Positions 45,960 through 56,258 of a stretch of DNA of 64,000 nt are shown here, in pieces; position 1 is the first letter of the stretch, and each line of letters begins with the position of its first letter. The position numbers and the translations under genes are program-made. Below the pieces are notes generated by a model that saw only the letters and a program-made list of their open reading frames with translations, ran no database searches and was not told the DNA's origin. The stretch spans positions 798,675-862,674 of the forward strand of contig ML976664.1 in NCBI GenBank assembly GCA_010015655.1, given 5' to 3'. Origin of the DNA: Bimuria novae-zelandiae CBS 107.79. Its lineage: Eukaryota; Ascomycota; Dothideomycetes; Pleosporales; Didymosphaeriaceae.

Positions 45960-46139
45960 TCTGGCCACGCCTCACTTAGCTAGTGCGTGATGTGTCGACG
46001 CTCGAATGCGCGGTCGCCAAATGCTTGACCGTCGGCGTTCACAGACCTCCGATCGACTTTGCAACGCGCCATCCCGAGTCGCGTTGACACCCTGTCTTAC
46101 GTTTCTTCTCCTCCTCTTCTCGCGTTTCCGCCACTCGTA
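45960..46139. promoter_or_regulatory. Bidirectional promoter GAA1/RBD2
   Basis: The two start codons are 180 bp apart on opposite strands. The RBD2 side is pyrimidine-rich (TTCTTCTCCTCCTCTTCTC at 46,103-46,121), typical of fungal 5' leaders. No TATA box is seen. Confidence 0.55.
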
Positions 46140-47270
46140 ATGCCTACTCTCCCACAGTTCAACCCCCTGCGGCTCCGCTCGTACATCTTCCGGCTACCGC
46201 TTGCGACACGTTTACTAGTAACAGCGATTATTGGGTTATGGATAGCCGCAATACCCTTTCCCTGGCTGAGGGATCTGGGGTCGCTGAGTCCTGACAAGTT
46301 CGATTTGACGCAAAGTAGGTGCTCTTCCCTCTGGAAATGCGCCGGTGGTCCGGCGTGGCAGCAAGGCGCGCATCTGTCAACCAAAGCTACAAGACAGCTT
46401 GCAAGAGTTAGTTAAGGGGAGGCAACGAGCGCATATGGTCCTCTCGACTTGCAAGTGGGAATTAAGAGCTAATGCGTTCTCCTCCAGTGCATCGACTCAA
46501 CTTGTTCCCTCTCACCCATCTCGGCTTCTTCCACATGTTCTTCGACGTACTTGCGATCACACCTCTCTTCGAGCGCTTCGAAGCCGAATTCGGGACCATC
46601 GTCACGCTGTCGCTTTTTACCGGACGTAAGAATAGGCACACATGAGCTCGGGAGATCCAGAGTTGACATTGTGGTAGCTTTCGGTCTATTACCAGGCGGT
46701 CTATACCTGCTATTGGAGAAGTACATTATGAGGGGCAACACTTCAGTCATGGGGTCGAGGTACGCTGCGCGAAATGTCCAGCTGAGGGAATGAATGCTGA
46801 TCCACCATGCTACAGTGTATGGGTATTCCTGCTCCTCGCATCCGAGGCTATGAAGACGCACAAGGCCAACCCGAACTTCAGGTATTATCACTCCACCCGA
46901 ACACGCTGAATCACGCTTTCGCTAACACTCTCGTAGTATCGGCCCGTACAAAATCCCGACGTGGTCTACTCCCTTAATACTCGTCCTCATGACCTCCTTC
47001 CTCATCCCAAACGTCTCTCTCCTCGGCCACCTCTGTGGCGCCGCAGTCGGATACGTCTGGGCAACCGGCTACATCAAGTTCCTGGTCCCGCACGAAAAGA
47101 TCTTGCGATGGGTAGAAACCAAGCTGAACCTCCTCGGGAGACTGCCCCATTACGTCAGCGTTGACCAGAAGACGTACGGACGGTATGGAGTTCTTCCTAC
47201 AGCGGTGCCGCTAGGCACAGTGGCAAGAGAACCGAGGAGTCCGGATGTCGGACAGAGGTTAGGTCCGTAG
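46140..47270 (+). CDS. RBD2: Rhomboid family protein Rbd2
   Basis: Five exons: 46,140-46,314, 46,488-46,625, 46,678-46,759, 46,816-46,881 and 46,937-47,270, giving 264 aa. Introns are 173, 52, 56 and 55 nt; the first is unusually long. The sequence follows fungal Rbd2: N-terminal SYIFRLPLATRLL helix, MHRLNLFPLTHLGFFHMFFD, ERFEAEFGT, then the catalytic serine in VMGSSVW (S132) and the catalytic histidine in LLGHLCG (H185). The Arg-rich conserved tail KLNLLGRLPHYVSVDQKTYGRYGVLP is present. Rbd2 is a multi-pass Golgi/endosomal intramembrane serine protease. In some fungi the family processes membrane-bound SREBP; whether it does so here is unknown. Confidence 0.93.
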
Positions 47271-47872
47271 TGGGATGTGCTGCAGGGCATTTGCCGGAGG
47301 TTTTAATGGCTTTAAGCGGCATTCCGGGGTTGGTATTGCTTTGTGACATTGGTGACGTTGCTATGGCATGGCGTTTCCGGGATATTCGGATCATAAAGGG
47401 CCGGGTCAAAAGCGGCTCTTTTGACGGGCTGTATAGGCATGTGTATAATTGTGTAATGGATAACGCTCAGTCGTCTCGACGACGACGTGCTTCTACCTTT
47501 GTAGAAGCGATCGTTTTTAAGCAATCCGACTGAAGAGGTAGAGCTATGCGAAAGGAATTCAGATACAGTGTCGCCGGCCTCCGAATATGCAATACAATAG
47601 CCGACTATATGTGTTTTCGAAGCAGCATGTGTACTATCGGGACCATGAAGGTCTGGTCGCATTCGACCCACCAAGCCCCTCGCCCCTAGCCCAATCACAA
47701 TTCCTCAGCCCCTCCACCCCACCTTAATGCCCACGAAGATTTCCATCATCGTGCCCCACTAACTTCAGATCGTCTCTACTTCCGCCTCTTATGGGATTGC
47801 GTTGCATCATATATATAGGTTATACAGTTTGTACTATCCCCATCGATCAGTGAAAAAACTCACTTGGATTCC
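47271..47872. other. Intergenic region, RBD2 3' flank
   Basis: Nothing recognised. A short inverted element TCGTCTCGACGACGACG-type occurs near 47,470-47,490. Confidence 0.4.
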
Positions 47873-47977
47873 GTCTCGTTGGTGTAGTTGGTTATCACGT
47901 GGGTCTCATAGTTTATCCTGTGACTGCTCAAAGTAGTAGATATCCCAAGGCCGCCAGTTCGAGTCTGGCACGGGACA
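47873..47977 (+). tRNA. tRNA-Met (CAT) with intron
   Basis: Acceptor GTCTCGT pairs with ACGGGAC (one G-T pair), followed by discriminator A. D arm GTGT..TCAC, T arm GCCAG-TTCGAGT-CTGGC. The anticodon stem TGGGT/TCCCA places CAT at positions 34-36 after C32 T33. About 32-33 nt of intron follow base 37. TTTTT at about 47,983-47,987 is the pol III terminator. The 31-39 pair is a T-T mismatch. Confidence 0.85.
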
Positions 47978-48593
47978 ATTACCTTTTTGCCTTCATTTCA
48001 CACCCAGCACACGCAGGTAGCCGTACCAGTTAATCTGTGGTCTTTTTTTTGGCGGTGAAGGGCACTAGCGATACTGCTGCACGGTACAAGTTTGTGTTTG
48101 TGCCACAAATTTGCTTGTTGTCTGCACGAGAGAGAGTGCATGTGATTGTATGTGTCTAGAGGGCCGGGTACCAAGTACACATGGATGCAGTCAGCCATTG
48201 TATGGCTTGTCCTAGGGTAATGCACAGGACCAGGATAAGTTTGAACAGGACTGTCTTACCTGACCTTGAATATACATGATTAAGGTTATGACACGGCGAC
48301 GCGGATGAGACGAGCAAATCATTTTTGATTTCATCAAGGTCGTGATATGCAGTGACTTTTGCATTGAGTCTGAATGCTAGACCTATTCAAACTGTCTGGC
48401 ACGTTTGGGACTTCATGATTTCATTGTCGCGCCGCTGGTGTAGCCGGCATGCACGAATCTATGATACGTCTATTAGGGAGTACTTGCAGCATGCATTACT
48501 CATGCTGTGCATGCGACTCTCGCCCTCAAGCACAGGTCGTGGAGACTCCGTGCCGATTGATATTGATTCCGATCACAGCTTCGCCAGCCGCGC
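47978..48593. other. Intergenic region with a dispersed repeat
   Basis: It holds the repeat at about 48,150-48,260. There is no other supported feature. Confidence 0.45.
48150..48260 (-). repeat. Dispersed repeat, copy 1
   Basis: On the minus strand, CTGGTCCTGTGCATTACC, CCATACAATGGCTGACTGCA and TGGTACCCGGCC match 55,960-56,070 in order. The peptide readings agree too (YPRTSHTMADC versus YPRTTHTVADC). Confidence 0.65.
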
Positions 48594-49843
48594 TCACGCC
48601 GCCCACACATCCTTGCCAACCCCCTCAATCCAGTTGCCGAGGTGGTTGACGCTCGCATCCCACTCCTTCAACCGCCCCCTCATATTCTCGATCTGCTTCA
48701 TGTCGAGCACCTTCGGCTGCACCCAGTTGATCCTCGCAATCTCCGCCACCTGGTCAATCGTCCCCTTGAGCAGTCCCAAGCTCAGCGCCTTCATGATCAG
48801 GTGCTCAATCTCATTCGGCTGCACTTTTGTCTCCTCCGAGATGGTCTGGAAAGTCATTGCGCGGTCGTGAGGTGGTCTCCGGAACACGGTCTCCGTCAGC
48901 GCAGATAGCGATATCTTCTGGTAGAGGAAAGTCTGGTGCTCTTTAAGCAAAGGGACCTTTGCAATGTTGCCTGCGAGGACGTCGTATGCCGTCAGGTCGC
49001 CGCGGTTGAAGGCGAAGAGCAGGTCGCGGAGCCATGAGTGTGGGGTGTTGACGAGGGAGTCGAGGATGGGGTGGAGAAGCAGCTCGCCGAAATTGTAGAT
49101 GGAATCGGAGACGAGAGCGGCGATGCTGAGGTCGTAGGCACGCGACTGGCGCTCGCGAAGCTCGAGATCGGCGAGGTCGATACACGCGAGATACAGGAGC
49201 GCATTCTTGTAGTACGCAGCGAATTCGTGTTTGGCCTGAGAAGATCAGCAAAGTGCGGAATATGATATGGTCAGACATTGTACCTTGTAGTATTCTGCGC
49301 TGGTCTTGTAGAACGAAGCATGCACGGCTGTCTCCACAGAATCGAAGCCTTCTATTATCTGCTCGCATTCATCCAACTTCTTCCGCGCACCCTCGTCGTC
49401 ACCTGTCCGCAGCTGGATGCTCGCAGCGTTTACTGTGGCGTAGACGTAGGCGTCTTGTGAGGCGGGTTTGTTGACTTGCTTAGCGAGATCGGAGACGAAC
49501 TGGAGGCGTTCCGTGTCGTCTGCAAGAGTCAGTGACTGTCCAAGATACTTCCCACGAGAATTTCGCTACCCTTGTGTTGTGTTGCCGCACTCAGACCGAG
49601 CTGCACGAGCTTGAGCTGGTTGATCTTCTTCGCGAAGCTCTTGATGAAGGTCTCGAAGAGTGGTATCCGCTGCTTTGCGCTTTCTGACTGCTCAAAGTAC
49701 TCGACCAGCTTGTCTGTCAGCTCGTGCCACAGCTTCCGCTCCCAGTAGTCCTCGAAGGCGATGAAGTATTCCTGCAGCTCATCGGGCGCCTGGTCGCGCA
49801 AGTCGCCGAGAAGGTTCGGGATTGTGTCTGTGTCCATCGCCAT
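48594..49843 (-). CDS. RPN9: 26S proteasome regulatory (lid) subunit Rpn9
   Basis: Exons 49,843-49,570, 49,519-49,284 and 49,235-48,594 give 383 aa, close to the yeast length. Introns are 50 and 48 nt, phase 1 and phase 0. The start MAMDTDTIPNLLGDLRDQAPDELQEYFIAFEDYWERKLWHELTDKL type is that of PSMD13/Rpn9. The C-terminal half holds the PCI domain, ending in the winged-helix part (ISEETKVQPNEIEHLIMKALSLGLLKGTID) and the family's NWVQPKVLDM stretch. It is a structural lid subunit. It is divergent from nuo40, with 235 bp between the start codons. Confidence 0.95.
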
Positions 49844-50078
49844 GGTGGCTGATTTGGTGGCTGTTATTGCTTTGCGAATACAGTGTTATTCGAAGGACGG
49901 AAACGCAGAGAGTTGTATGGCGGGGTGGTCGGGCGAGGTTGCGTGCGGTTGTGCGGTTTACTATGTTGCCGCGGCGGGATGTTACTGCCCGCCAAGAAAA
50001 AGGTCCGAGCGGAGCGGCTCCAACCTCACGTCGTTGAGCTTGAGCTGCCCGCTCCGACAGCCATTGAACGTCGCAACA
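49844..50078. promoter_or_regulatory. Bidirectional promoter RPN9/nuo40
   Basis: 235 bp between divergent start codons. It contains a GC-rich stretch (CGGGGTGGTCGGGCG) near 49,922, but no TATA box. I see no clear proteasome-associated control element. Confidence 0.5.
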
Positions 50079-51561
50079 ATGGCCTCGCCCCTCCGCTGTG
50101 CGCGCTCCGGAGCCGCATTCGCGGCCCATATACCCTCGAATACGCGCACCGCGAACCTGCCTACAATCTGCCGCCGATACCTCAATTCAGATGTCAGAAT
50201 CACCCGTACCGGCAAGCCTATCCTGACTGTGTCAGGCGGAAGGTGCATTCGCTGCACTCCAGAATCGCCGTCTTGAGCTAATTCAAGCTACAGGTCCTCT
50301 CTTGGAGGTAGATAAGAGCTCCGAACGGAGGCCGAATCCCCCGCTCACCCTTGACCAGGTTATACCGCGACCGTTTTTGGAGCTACCGGCTTCCTGGGAA
50401 GATATATTGTGAACCGACTCGGTACGTGGACTTCTATGAATTAGCGCAAAAGGCGATGCTGATACTGGCTGAAACAGCTCGCTCGGGATGTACCGTCATT
50501 GTGCCTTTCCGCGAGGAAATGGCCAAGAGACATCTCAAGGTCGCCGGTGATTTGGGCAGAGTCATATTCATCGTACGCCTATACCTCTGAGAAGCTTATG
50601 GGAGAAATCTCACTGTATTAGGAAATGGACTTGCGCAACACGCAATCCATAGAGGAGTCCGTTCGACACTCCGACATTGTCTACAACCTGATTGGTCGCG
50701 ACTACCATACCAAGTAAGTAATATCCCTATGAACCTGTATTTGTGATCCTGTCGCTAATCTTGACTAGGAACTTTGACTTGGAAGATGTCCATGTCGAGG
50801 GTACAGAGCGCATTGTGGAAGCCGTGGCCAAGTATGACATCGATCGCTTTGTGCACGTTTCGTCGCATAGCGCCAGTCTCGACTCGCCTTCTGAATTCTA
50901 CCGCACCAAGGCCAAGGGTGAACAAGTTGCACGAAACATCTATCCCGAAACCACCATCGTCCGCCCCGCACCCATGTTCGGCTTCGAGGACCGCCTACTC
51001 AACAAACTTGCCGGACCTACCAACGTCATCACTTCGAACTGGATGCAGCAGTACCTCTACCCTGTTCACGCCATTGATGTCGGCATGGCTCTGGAGAAAA
51101 TGCTCCATGACGACACAACGGCCGCCGAGACTTTCGAGCTTTATGGCCCCAAGGGCTACACCATGGCCGAAATCAACGATCTTGTTGGCAACGAAATTAT
51201 CAAGACCAGGCGACACATCAACGTTCCCAGAGGGCTACTGAAACCTATCGCCGCTGCCCTTAACAGGTTCATCTGGTGGCCCACCATGTCCGCCGACGAG
51301 GTCGAACGGGAGTTCATCGATCAGGTGATCGACCCCAAGGCAAAGACTTTCAAGGATCTCGAGATTGAGCCCGTAGACATCAAGAGTGTCTTGTACGAGT
51401 ACCTGGTATGTGTTACATTGGGCATCAAAGGCATGCACAACGATAACTAACTTGCAATTCAGAAAGGATACCGTAGCCCCTCGTACTACGACCTGCCTCC
51501 AATGACCGAGCGGGAAAAGCGGGAGGAGAAGAAATACCTCCACGTTATTGACGACCAATAG
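50079..51561 (+). CDS. nuo40: Complex I 40-kDa subunit (NDUFA9 homologue)
   Basis: Seven exons: 50,079-50,242, 50,294-50,307, 50,359-50,421, 50,478-50,572, 50,622-50,713, 50,769-51,405 and 51,463-51,561, giving 387 aa. All introns are 49-57 nt. Exon 2 is only 14 nt; it codes SSLG plus parts of two residues and is required to join SGGR to GYTATVFGATGFLGRYIVNRL, the NAD(P)H-binding glycine-rich motif. The rest follows the family: EEMAKRHLKVAGDLGRVIFIEMDLRNTQSI, VHVEGTERI, ETTIVRPAPMFGFEDRLLNKLA and WWPTMSADEVEREFID. It is an accessory subunit of mitochondrial NADH:ubiquinone oxidoreductase, an SDR-fold protein that binds NADPH. The N-terminus is an Arg/Ala-rich presequence. Confidence 0.94.
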
Positions 51562-52356
51562 AGGTGGAGACAGAAAGCTGTGTATATATTTGAATCAGTG
51601 TATCTCGGCCAGGTTAGGTCTGTAGAATCATCAACATTTTCGTTTGTTTGACATTCGCAACGTGCCCAATGGCGCCGTGACGCAGGTTGATCGATGATAG
51701 AGGTGTCCCCGGTAGGATAGCATGTTCGACGACCACATTGCAATCCTATGGAGCGCTCACAATCATGGTCTATCAGCATACAACCATGGGACTAGCCTTT
51801 TCGGACCTTTGCAGTACTATCGGCCTCCTGTTCTCGTCGACAGCATGTCTTCCTTTCTTTATTCTCCATGTACGCGTTCCTTCCGCATGTGCTAGACTTT
51901 GCAGCTATCGTGACTCGTAGCTATCGTTGATGACATCGTCATACCTTAAAAATGATTATCATTCCTTGTTCAACAACCTCAGCCGTCTTTGGTTCGACTA
52001 TTTAATGTCGCACGTCTTTGACGTCACAACTGTACGCGAAATACTGTGTTTCGTGGATACATGGCCTTAACTTATGTGCACGCCCGTTCCTGTTCTATCG
52101 GAGCATACCTATTGTCGACAGTTTCTCGGAAGACCAAATCAAACTTGGCGATTGATTATGCGGAGGAATAGAGCAAATGTAGGTTTTTGCTACTTGTGAG
52201 TGAGCATAGAGTACTCATCTCGTGTTCAGGTCTGTGGACAAACATTGGGGCGCAAATCCAGTATGGATTTAGGTATATAAGATGCACTGTATCCATGATA
52301 AGCGAATTCAGCGTCACTCTTTTCCGAAGACTCATCTCTGGTCGCTAAATCGAGCT
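51562..52356. other. Intergenic region
   Basis: It contains the nuo40 3' flank and the promoter of the next gene. A TATATAAG lies at about 52,274-52,281, 76-83 bp before ATG 52,357. No other frame is convincing. Confidence 0.45.
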
Positions 52357-52819
52357 ATGGTATCCACTAGTGGTCAAAAATCTACATCTAGTCGTAGCAG
52401 TGCGGATCATTCTAGAAGTGCTTCACCCAAACATGAATCATCCGCCTACTACAGGGGACAAATCATCGGTAAGGAGCCACTCAATTTATTCTGACATCAC
52501 GCTTATACTCACACCAGCAAATTCAAAACTCCACTTCGGTCCCGAAGAACACTACGACATCATCACCCATGACAATAGCAGGGAGCATGACAAAGAAGGC
52601 GGCAAGGGAGTTAAAGCTTACTTGATCTTCTACATGGGACCGTCTAGCACAACAAACTGGCATCCAAAATTTCCCACTTATTCGAGAGCTCAGATTGAGG
52701 ACGAGAATTTCCACAAGTTAATGTGTACGGAGGACTTTGAGTACGACCGAAGCGCGGCACTAGCGGGCTCGCTTCGACTCACAGAGCAGTCCTTATCGAG
52801 GTCGACTGCCTTTGGATGA
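52357..52819 (+). CDS. Small orphan protein, 137 aa
   Basis: Exons 52,357-52,468 and 52,518-52,819 joined by a 49-nt intron (GTAAGG..ACACCAG), phase 1. The N-terminus is Ser-rich and polar (STSGQKSTSSRSSADHSRSA). The rest (LHFGPEEHYDIITHDNSREH, AYLIFYMGPSSTTNWHPKF) looks folded. It has no signal peptide or membrane segment and no recognised family. A TATA box, a consensus intron and an open frame across the splice support a real gene. Confidence 0.6.
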
Positions 52820-53463
52820 GAAGCAAGGAGATTAGCTCCGTAAGGATTCTTGTAGTAAGTTGCACATGGGGCGCAATTGGAGAGTCTCCATGTTGATACA
52901 ACCACCTTTAGCATTGTCAATCGACCCAGCAGATCAACATCAATCCAACCAAACTCTAGAATGCACAGTTCTATCCATAATTACAGAATCCCCTTATTCA
53001 TCCAGATATGTCCCTGTGTAAACAAACCATAGAACCTGTTAGATGTTCGTAGTTGATCCCACTTTGCTACTCTGTGCTGAAAAACCAGCTGGCTCAATAT
53101 TCTCTAAACAATGTGTTTTCGAACCGTTTGGTCGTGTGTTTTGCAACCTTGTGATGCTCAAATTTGGAAGGCGCGCCAAAAAGTGTAGGCCGCTCGCGAC
53201 GCGACGTCGATAAGGTCAACCTATGACGACGTATCCTGGGCAACGCGTTCGCCAGAACCAGTGAGCGAGCTCATGTGTTTTCACCGCACCTAGAAAAAGT
53301 TCGCGTTATTCACTTTTCCTCTGCTCGGAACCTTCGAGCTTCTCGACAATAACATAACACTGCTACACTGACGACAAATAGACTCACCCCGCCGCACAAG
53401 TCTACCACCCAAGCTAGACCTCACACGCAGGCCATCAACCGCCGCTAGGCGACCGCGAGCTGG
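52820..53463. other. Intergenic region, promoter of the exonuclease gene
   Basis: No frame supported. The last 100 bp are C-rich and A-rich, as in 5' leaders. Confidence 0.45.
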
Positions 53464-54674
53464 ATGAGACGCTCAATGCACAGCTACATAAACCCGCAGC
53501 GGCGCTTCAACGTTCCAGCACGCGGACAGGTTCACAAGGCACCACCACTCGCCATGACAATCACCAAATTCATCTCGACCACCCCAGAGCTTGCTCAAGT
53601 GCTCGGAGGTCTCAATCTCAGCACGACCGTGCCGCCACACCTCTATGTCGATCTCGAGGGCGTCAATCTTTCCCGCAACGGCTCGATTTCCATTCTCACG
53701 CTCTACGACCTCTCTTCAAAGACGGTCTTCTTCATCGATGTGTTCATGTAAGCAGGTGGGTGGTATGTGTGAAGGTAGTATATTGTGTGTGTAATTGTCT
53801 GAGTTGCTCTGTGTGTTGTTCTGTGTTGTGTTGTGTGTACATGGAGTGATCAGAGGCTCGTATATAGAGATAGAGCTGACTCATGAGACTAGTGTCGTCA
53901 TGTGACATATCTCTGGGCTGCTTACAGTTCACCTTGGGCGACCTCGGCATGCGCCAACTATGCGGAGTCCGAATCTGACGAAGAGGACCTCAACGCCTTG
54001 GGAGCCGAGGAGTTTGTGGACCGCATGAGCAGCTTCGGCACCAAGCCGCACTTCATCACGCTCAAGAAGATTCTAGAGTCGACGGAGATCCCGAAGGTCT
54101 TCTTCGACGCTCGCAACGACTCCGACGCGCTGTTTGCTCACTTCGGCATCAAGCTGCAGGGCGTGCAGGACCTCCAGGTCATGGAGCTAGCTAGTAAGTC
54201 CACAACTTCCTTCTTTCTATAATAAAGCGGGCGTGAGAGTGAAAGTGATACTGACCCGTCCCAGCACGCAGCGGCCGCAACCGTGAGCGCGTCAACGGCC
54301 TCGCAAAGTGCATCCAATTCGGCCTCATGAACATCCTCTCGCCCATCCAGCGCAGCCAGATCCAGACGGTGAAGGACCGCGGCTCGAAGCTGTTCGCACC
54401 CGAGAAGGGCGGCTCGTTCCACGTGTTCAACATGCGCCCGCTCGACAACATCCTCCTGCACTACTGCATCCAAGACGTCGTGCACATGCCCGCGCTCTGG
54501 CACCGCTACAATTTGAAGCTTCGGATCCGTTTCTGGAAGTTCGTCGTCGAGATGGAGACGAACAAGCGTCTCGAGGAGAGTCGTAGTGCGGGTTATGTGC
54601 CGCAGGGCTCGCACAAGAGCTTGGGCTGGACGTGGGAGTATCTGCGCCACTTGGAGCGCAAGTGGAATGGTTAA
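53464..54674 (+). CDS. 3'-5' exonuclease-domain protein containing an introner intron
   Basis: Exons 53,464-53,747, 53,928-54,193 and 54,265-54,674 give 319 aa. The first intron is the 180-nt introner, the second a normal 71-nt intron (GTAAGT..CTGAC..CCCAG). An internal Met at 53,554 (MTITKFISTTPELAQVL) is an alternative start. The family's first acidic motif is HLYVDLEGVNL, followed by ISILTLYD and FFIDVF. After a loop rich in Asp/Glu come TLKKILESTEIPKVFFDARNDSDALFAHFGI and LQGVQDLQVMELA, with the second conserved acidic residue in FFDARND. The third exon begins TRSGRNRERVNGLAKCI. Such DEDD-fold proteins cut DNA or RNA from the 3' end; the substrate here is unknown. The 35 residues after FFIDVF are not family-like. 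Reading through an empty site would shift the frame and stop 17 codons on, so the history of this junction is unclear. Confidence 0.8.
53747..53926 (+). mobile_element. Introner (intron-making element), copy B
   Basis: 180 bp, the same as 36,127-36,306. It is flanked by GTTCA (53,742-53,746; 53,927-53,931). The intron removed would be 53,748-53,927: GTAAGC comes from the left end, and the acceptor is ACA of the right end plus G of the duplication. Branch-like CTGAC and GTGAC sequences lie 56 and 26 nt or so before the acceptor. It is in the sense orientation of its gene. Confidence 0.93.
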
Positions 54675-55185
54675 GCAAGCGATGCTCAGCTTGGGTCTTC
54701 ACGAACGGTAAGTCGCACATGTGGGAGTTCACGGTTTTCCGATTTGTTGAATGATTTGGCCCCTTTTGAGCTCAATTTGCTTTTGCGATTCACGATTCAC
54801 GTTTGTTATGATATGAAGCTTCTGTTTGGATAACAGAACGACGGATGGAGACCAAGGTGGATAATGAACCGCAAACACCGGATCATATGTGATCTGGTGA
54901 TAATTCCCGATTTCAAACGTGTCGTTCTAGAATCTTGCCTTAGTATTCGGCCCGCTCCGTTGCCGGCCCACTTTGACGTCAAGTACCCATGTGCAATGAT
55001 TTGTGATTTCCGAATACTATCTCGGGTCGCGTGTCTTCCGGCCCCGATTGAAGTTTATATATCCCATACTCTTACACCCACGAAAAAGTCGCAGATAGCG
55101 CACTAACTATCTCCTCCCAGAACTAACTAAAGTACGTTAAGTAGAACTAGCCGAATTACGTCAAGTCGCCCCAAGCTACCGCCAA
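54675..55185. other. Intergenic region
   Basis: 3' flank of the exonuclease gene and 5' flank of the GST pseudogene. No frame is supported. Confidence 0.45.
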
Positions 55186-55854
55186 AATGGTTCCCACAGT
55201 CCACCACATGGGCAGCTTGCAAAGCGAGCGTATCGTCTTTCTCTGCGAAGAGCTCGGCATCGACTACACCCTCGTGCGCCACACGCGCGATCCCCTCCTC
55301 GCGCCCGAGTCCCTAGCGGCGCCATATGCGAGTGCATCCTATCCAGATAAGACGACCGGAAGTTATCCAAGCGGTACGGCGACAAGGGCTACGCCGACTA
55401 CCTCTACTAGTTCCACTACGCCAACGCGAGTTTCCTCCCAGCCTTCATAGACGTCATGTTTCTCACCCTCGCCGGCCTCCCGGTGGAAAACCCGGCGATG
55501 GCGATGGCGACGAATCGCCTGCACGCGTCCATTGCGCACGCCGACGAGCACTTGAAGAACAACAAGTGGCTCGCAGGCGAGGACTTCGCCGCCGCAGACG
55601 TGATTAATGTGTATGGGTTGACGACGCAGCGGTACTGGTGGCCGAATGTGAGCTTGGCGGAGTATCCGAATGTGCTGCGGTGGCTGAGGGATGTGGGTGC
55701 GAGGCCGGGGTATCGGAGGGCGATGGAGAAGGGTGATCCGGAGATGGAGCCGTTGCTGGGCGCGGAGGCGCTCACGATGACGTTGATGCAGAATGAGGGA
55801 TTGGGTCGGGGATCTGGAAGAGGAAGGGGTTGTAGAAGGGTTGTATTTGTTTGA
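55186..55854 (+). pseudogene. Glutathione S-transferase pseudogene
   Basis: It starts like a GST thioredoxin domain: MVPTVHHMGSLQSERIVFLCEELGIDYTLVRHTRDPLLAPESL. The middle of that domain (the PFFED..LSESGAI part) is missing. The text resumes in another frame at CECILSR, with a TAA and then a TAG (Trp expected in YLYxFHYANASF), then reads FLPAFIDVMFLTLAGLPVENP and the C-terminal helical domain (LKNNKWLAGEDFAAADVINVYGL, RPGYRRAMEKGDPE) to 55,854. One deletion, one frameshift and two stops make a functional enzyme unlikely. The C-terminal half alone stays open from 55,456. Confidence 0.75.
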
Positions 55855-55914
55855 TGGAGGCCTGAGATGCAGTTGAAAAATTGATGCAAAGACAGACCAG
55901 TCGTGTAGGTACAG

Positions 55915-56070
55915 GGTTAGGTAAGACAATTCAATTTAGCATTGTCTTAGTCCTGTGTGTTACCTCAGGATAAGTAATACAGTGTCAGTTTAGACTTGTC
56001 TTGGTCCTTTGTGTTACCCCAGGACGACTCATACAGTGGCTGACTGCAACTACTTTGTACCCGGCCGTCA
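55915..56070 (+). repeat. Dispersed repeat, copy 2, with an internal tandem duplication
   Basis: The block GTCTTGGTCCTTTGTGTTACC..CATACAGTGGCTGACTGCA..GTACCCGGCC matches 48,150-48,260 in opposite orientation. Within it a 54-bp unit (GTCTTAGTCCTGTGTGTTACC..ACAGTGTC) is duplicated in tandem with changes. Confidence 0.65.
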
Positions 56071-56258
56071 GAATCTTTGTCATTGCTCATGCTCCTCTGG
56101 TAGAGTAAAAGAAACTAAAAGGTATAGAAAGAACAAATTAACGGACGACAATGTCCGTAAAAAAAAAGTGAAGTTAAAGAAGAAGTTGCAGCTGGGGTGT
56201 TTGCATCCTTGAGCCGTGTCAGCTTAACAAGAAAGGAAGTGAATACAAGACATGACCC
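56071..56258. other. Short spacer with an A-rich stretch
   Basis: It contains an A-rich run (about 56,140-56,190). No gene is supported; the plus frame 56,009-56,212 overlaps the repeat. Confidence 0.4.

Noticed and set aside
36127..53926. The two 180-bp copies as ends of a segmental duplication
   Set aside because: Identity stops exactly at the element ends, and flanks and duplications differ.
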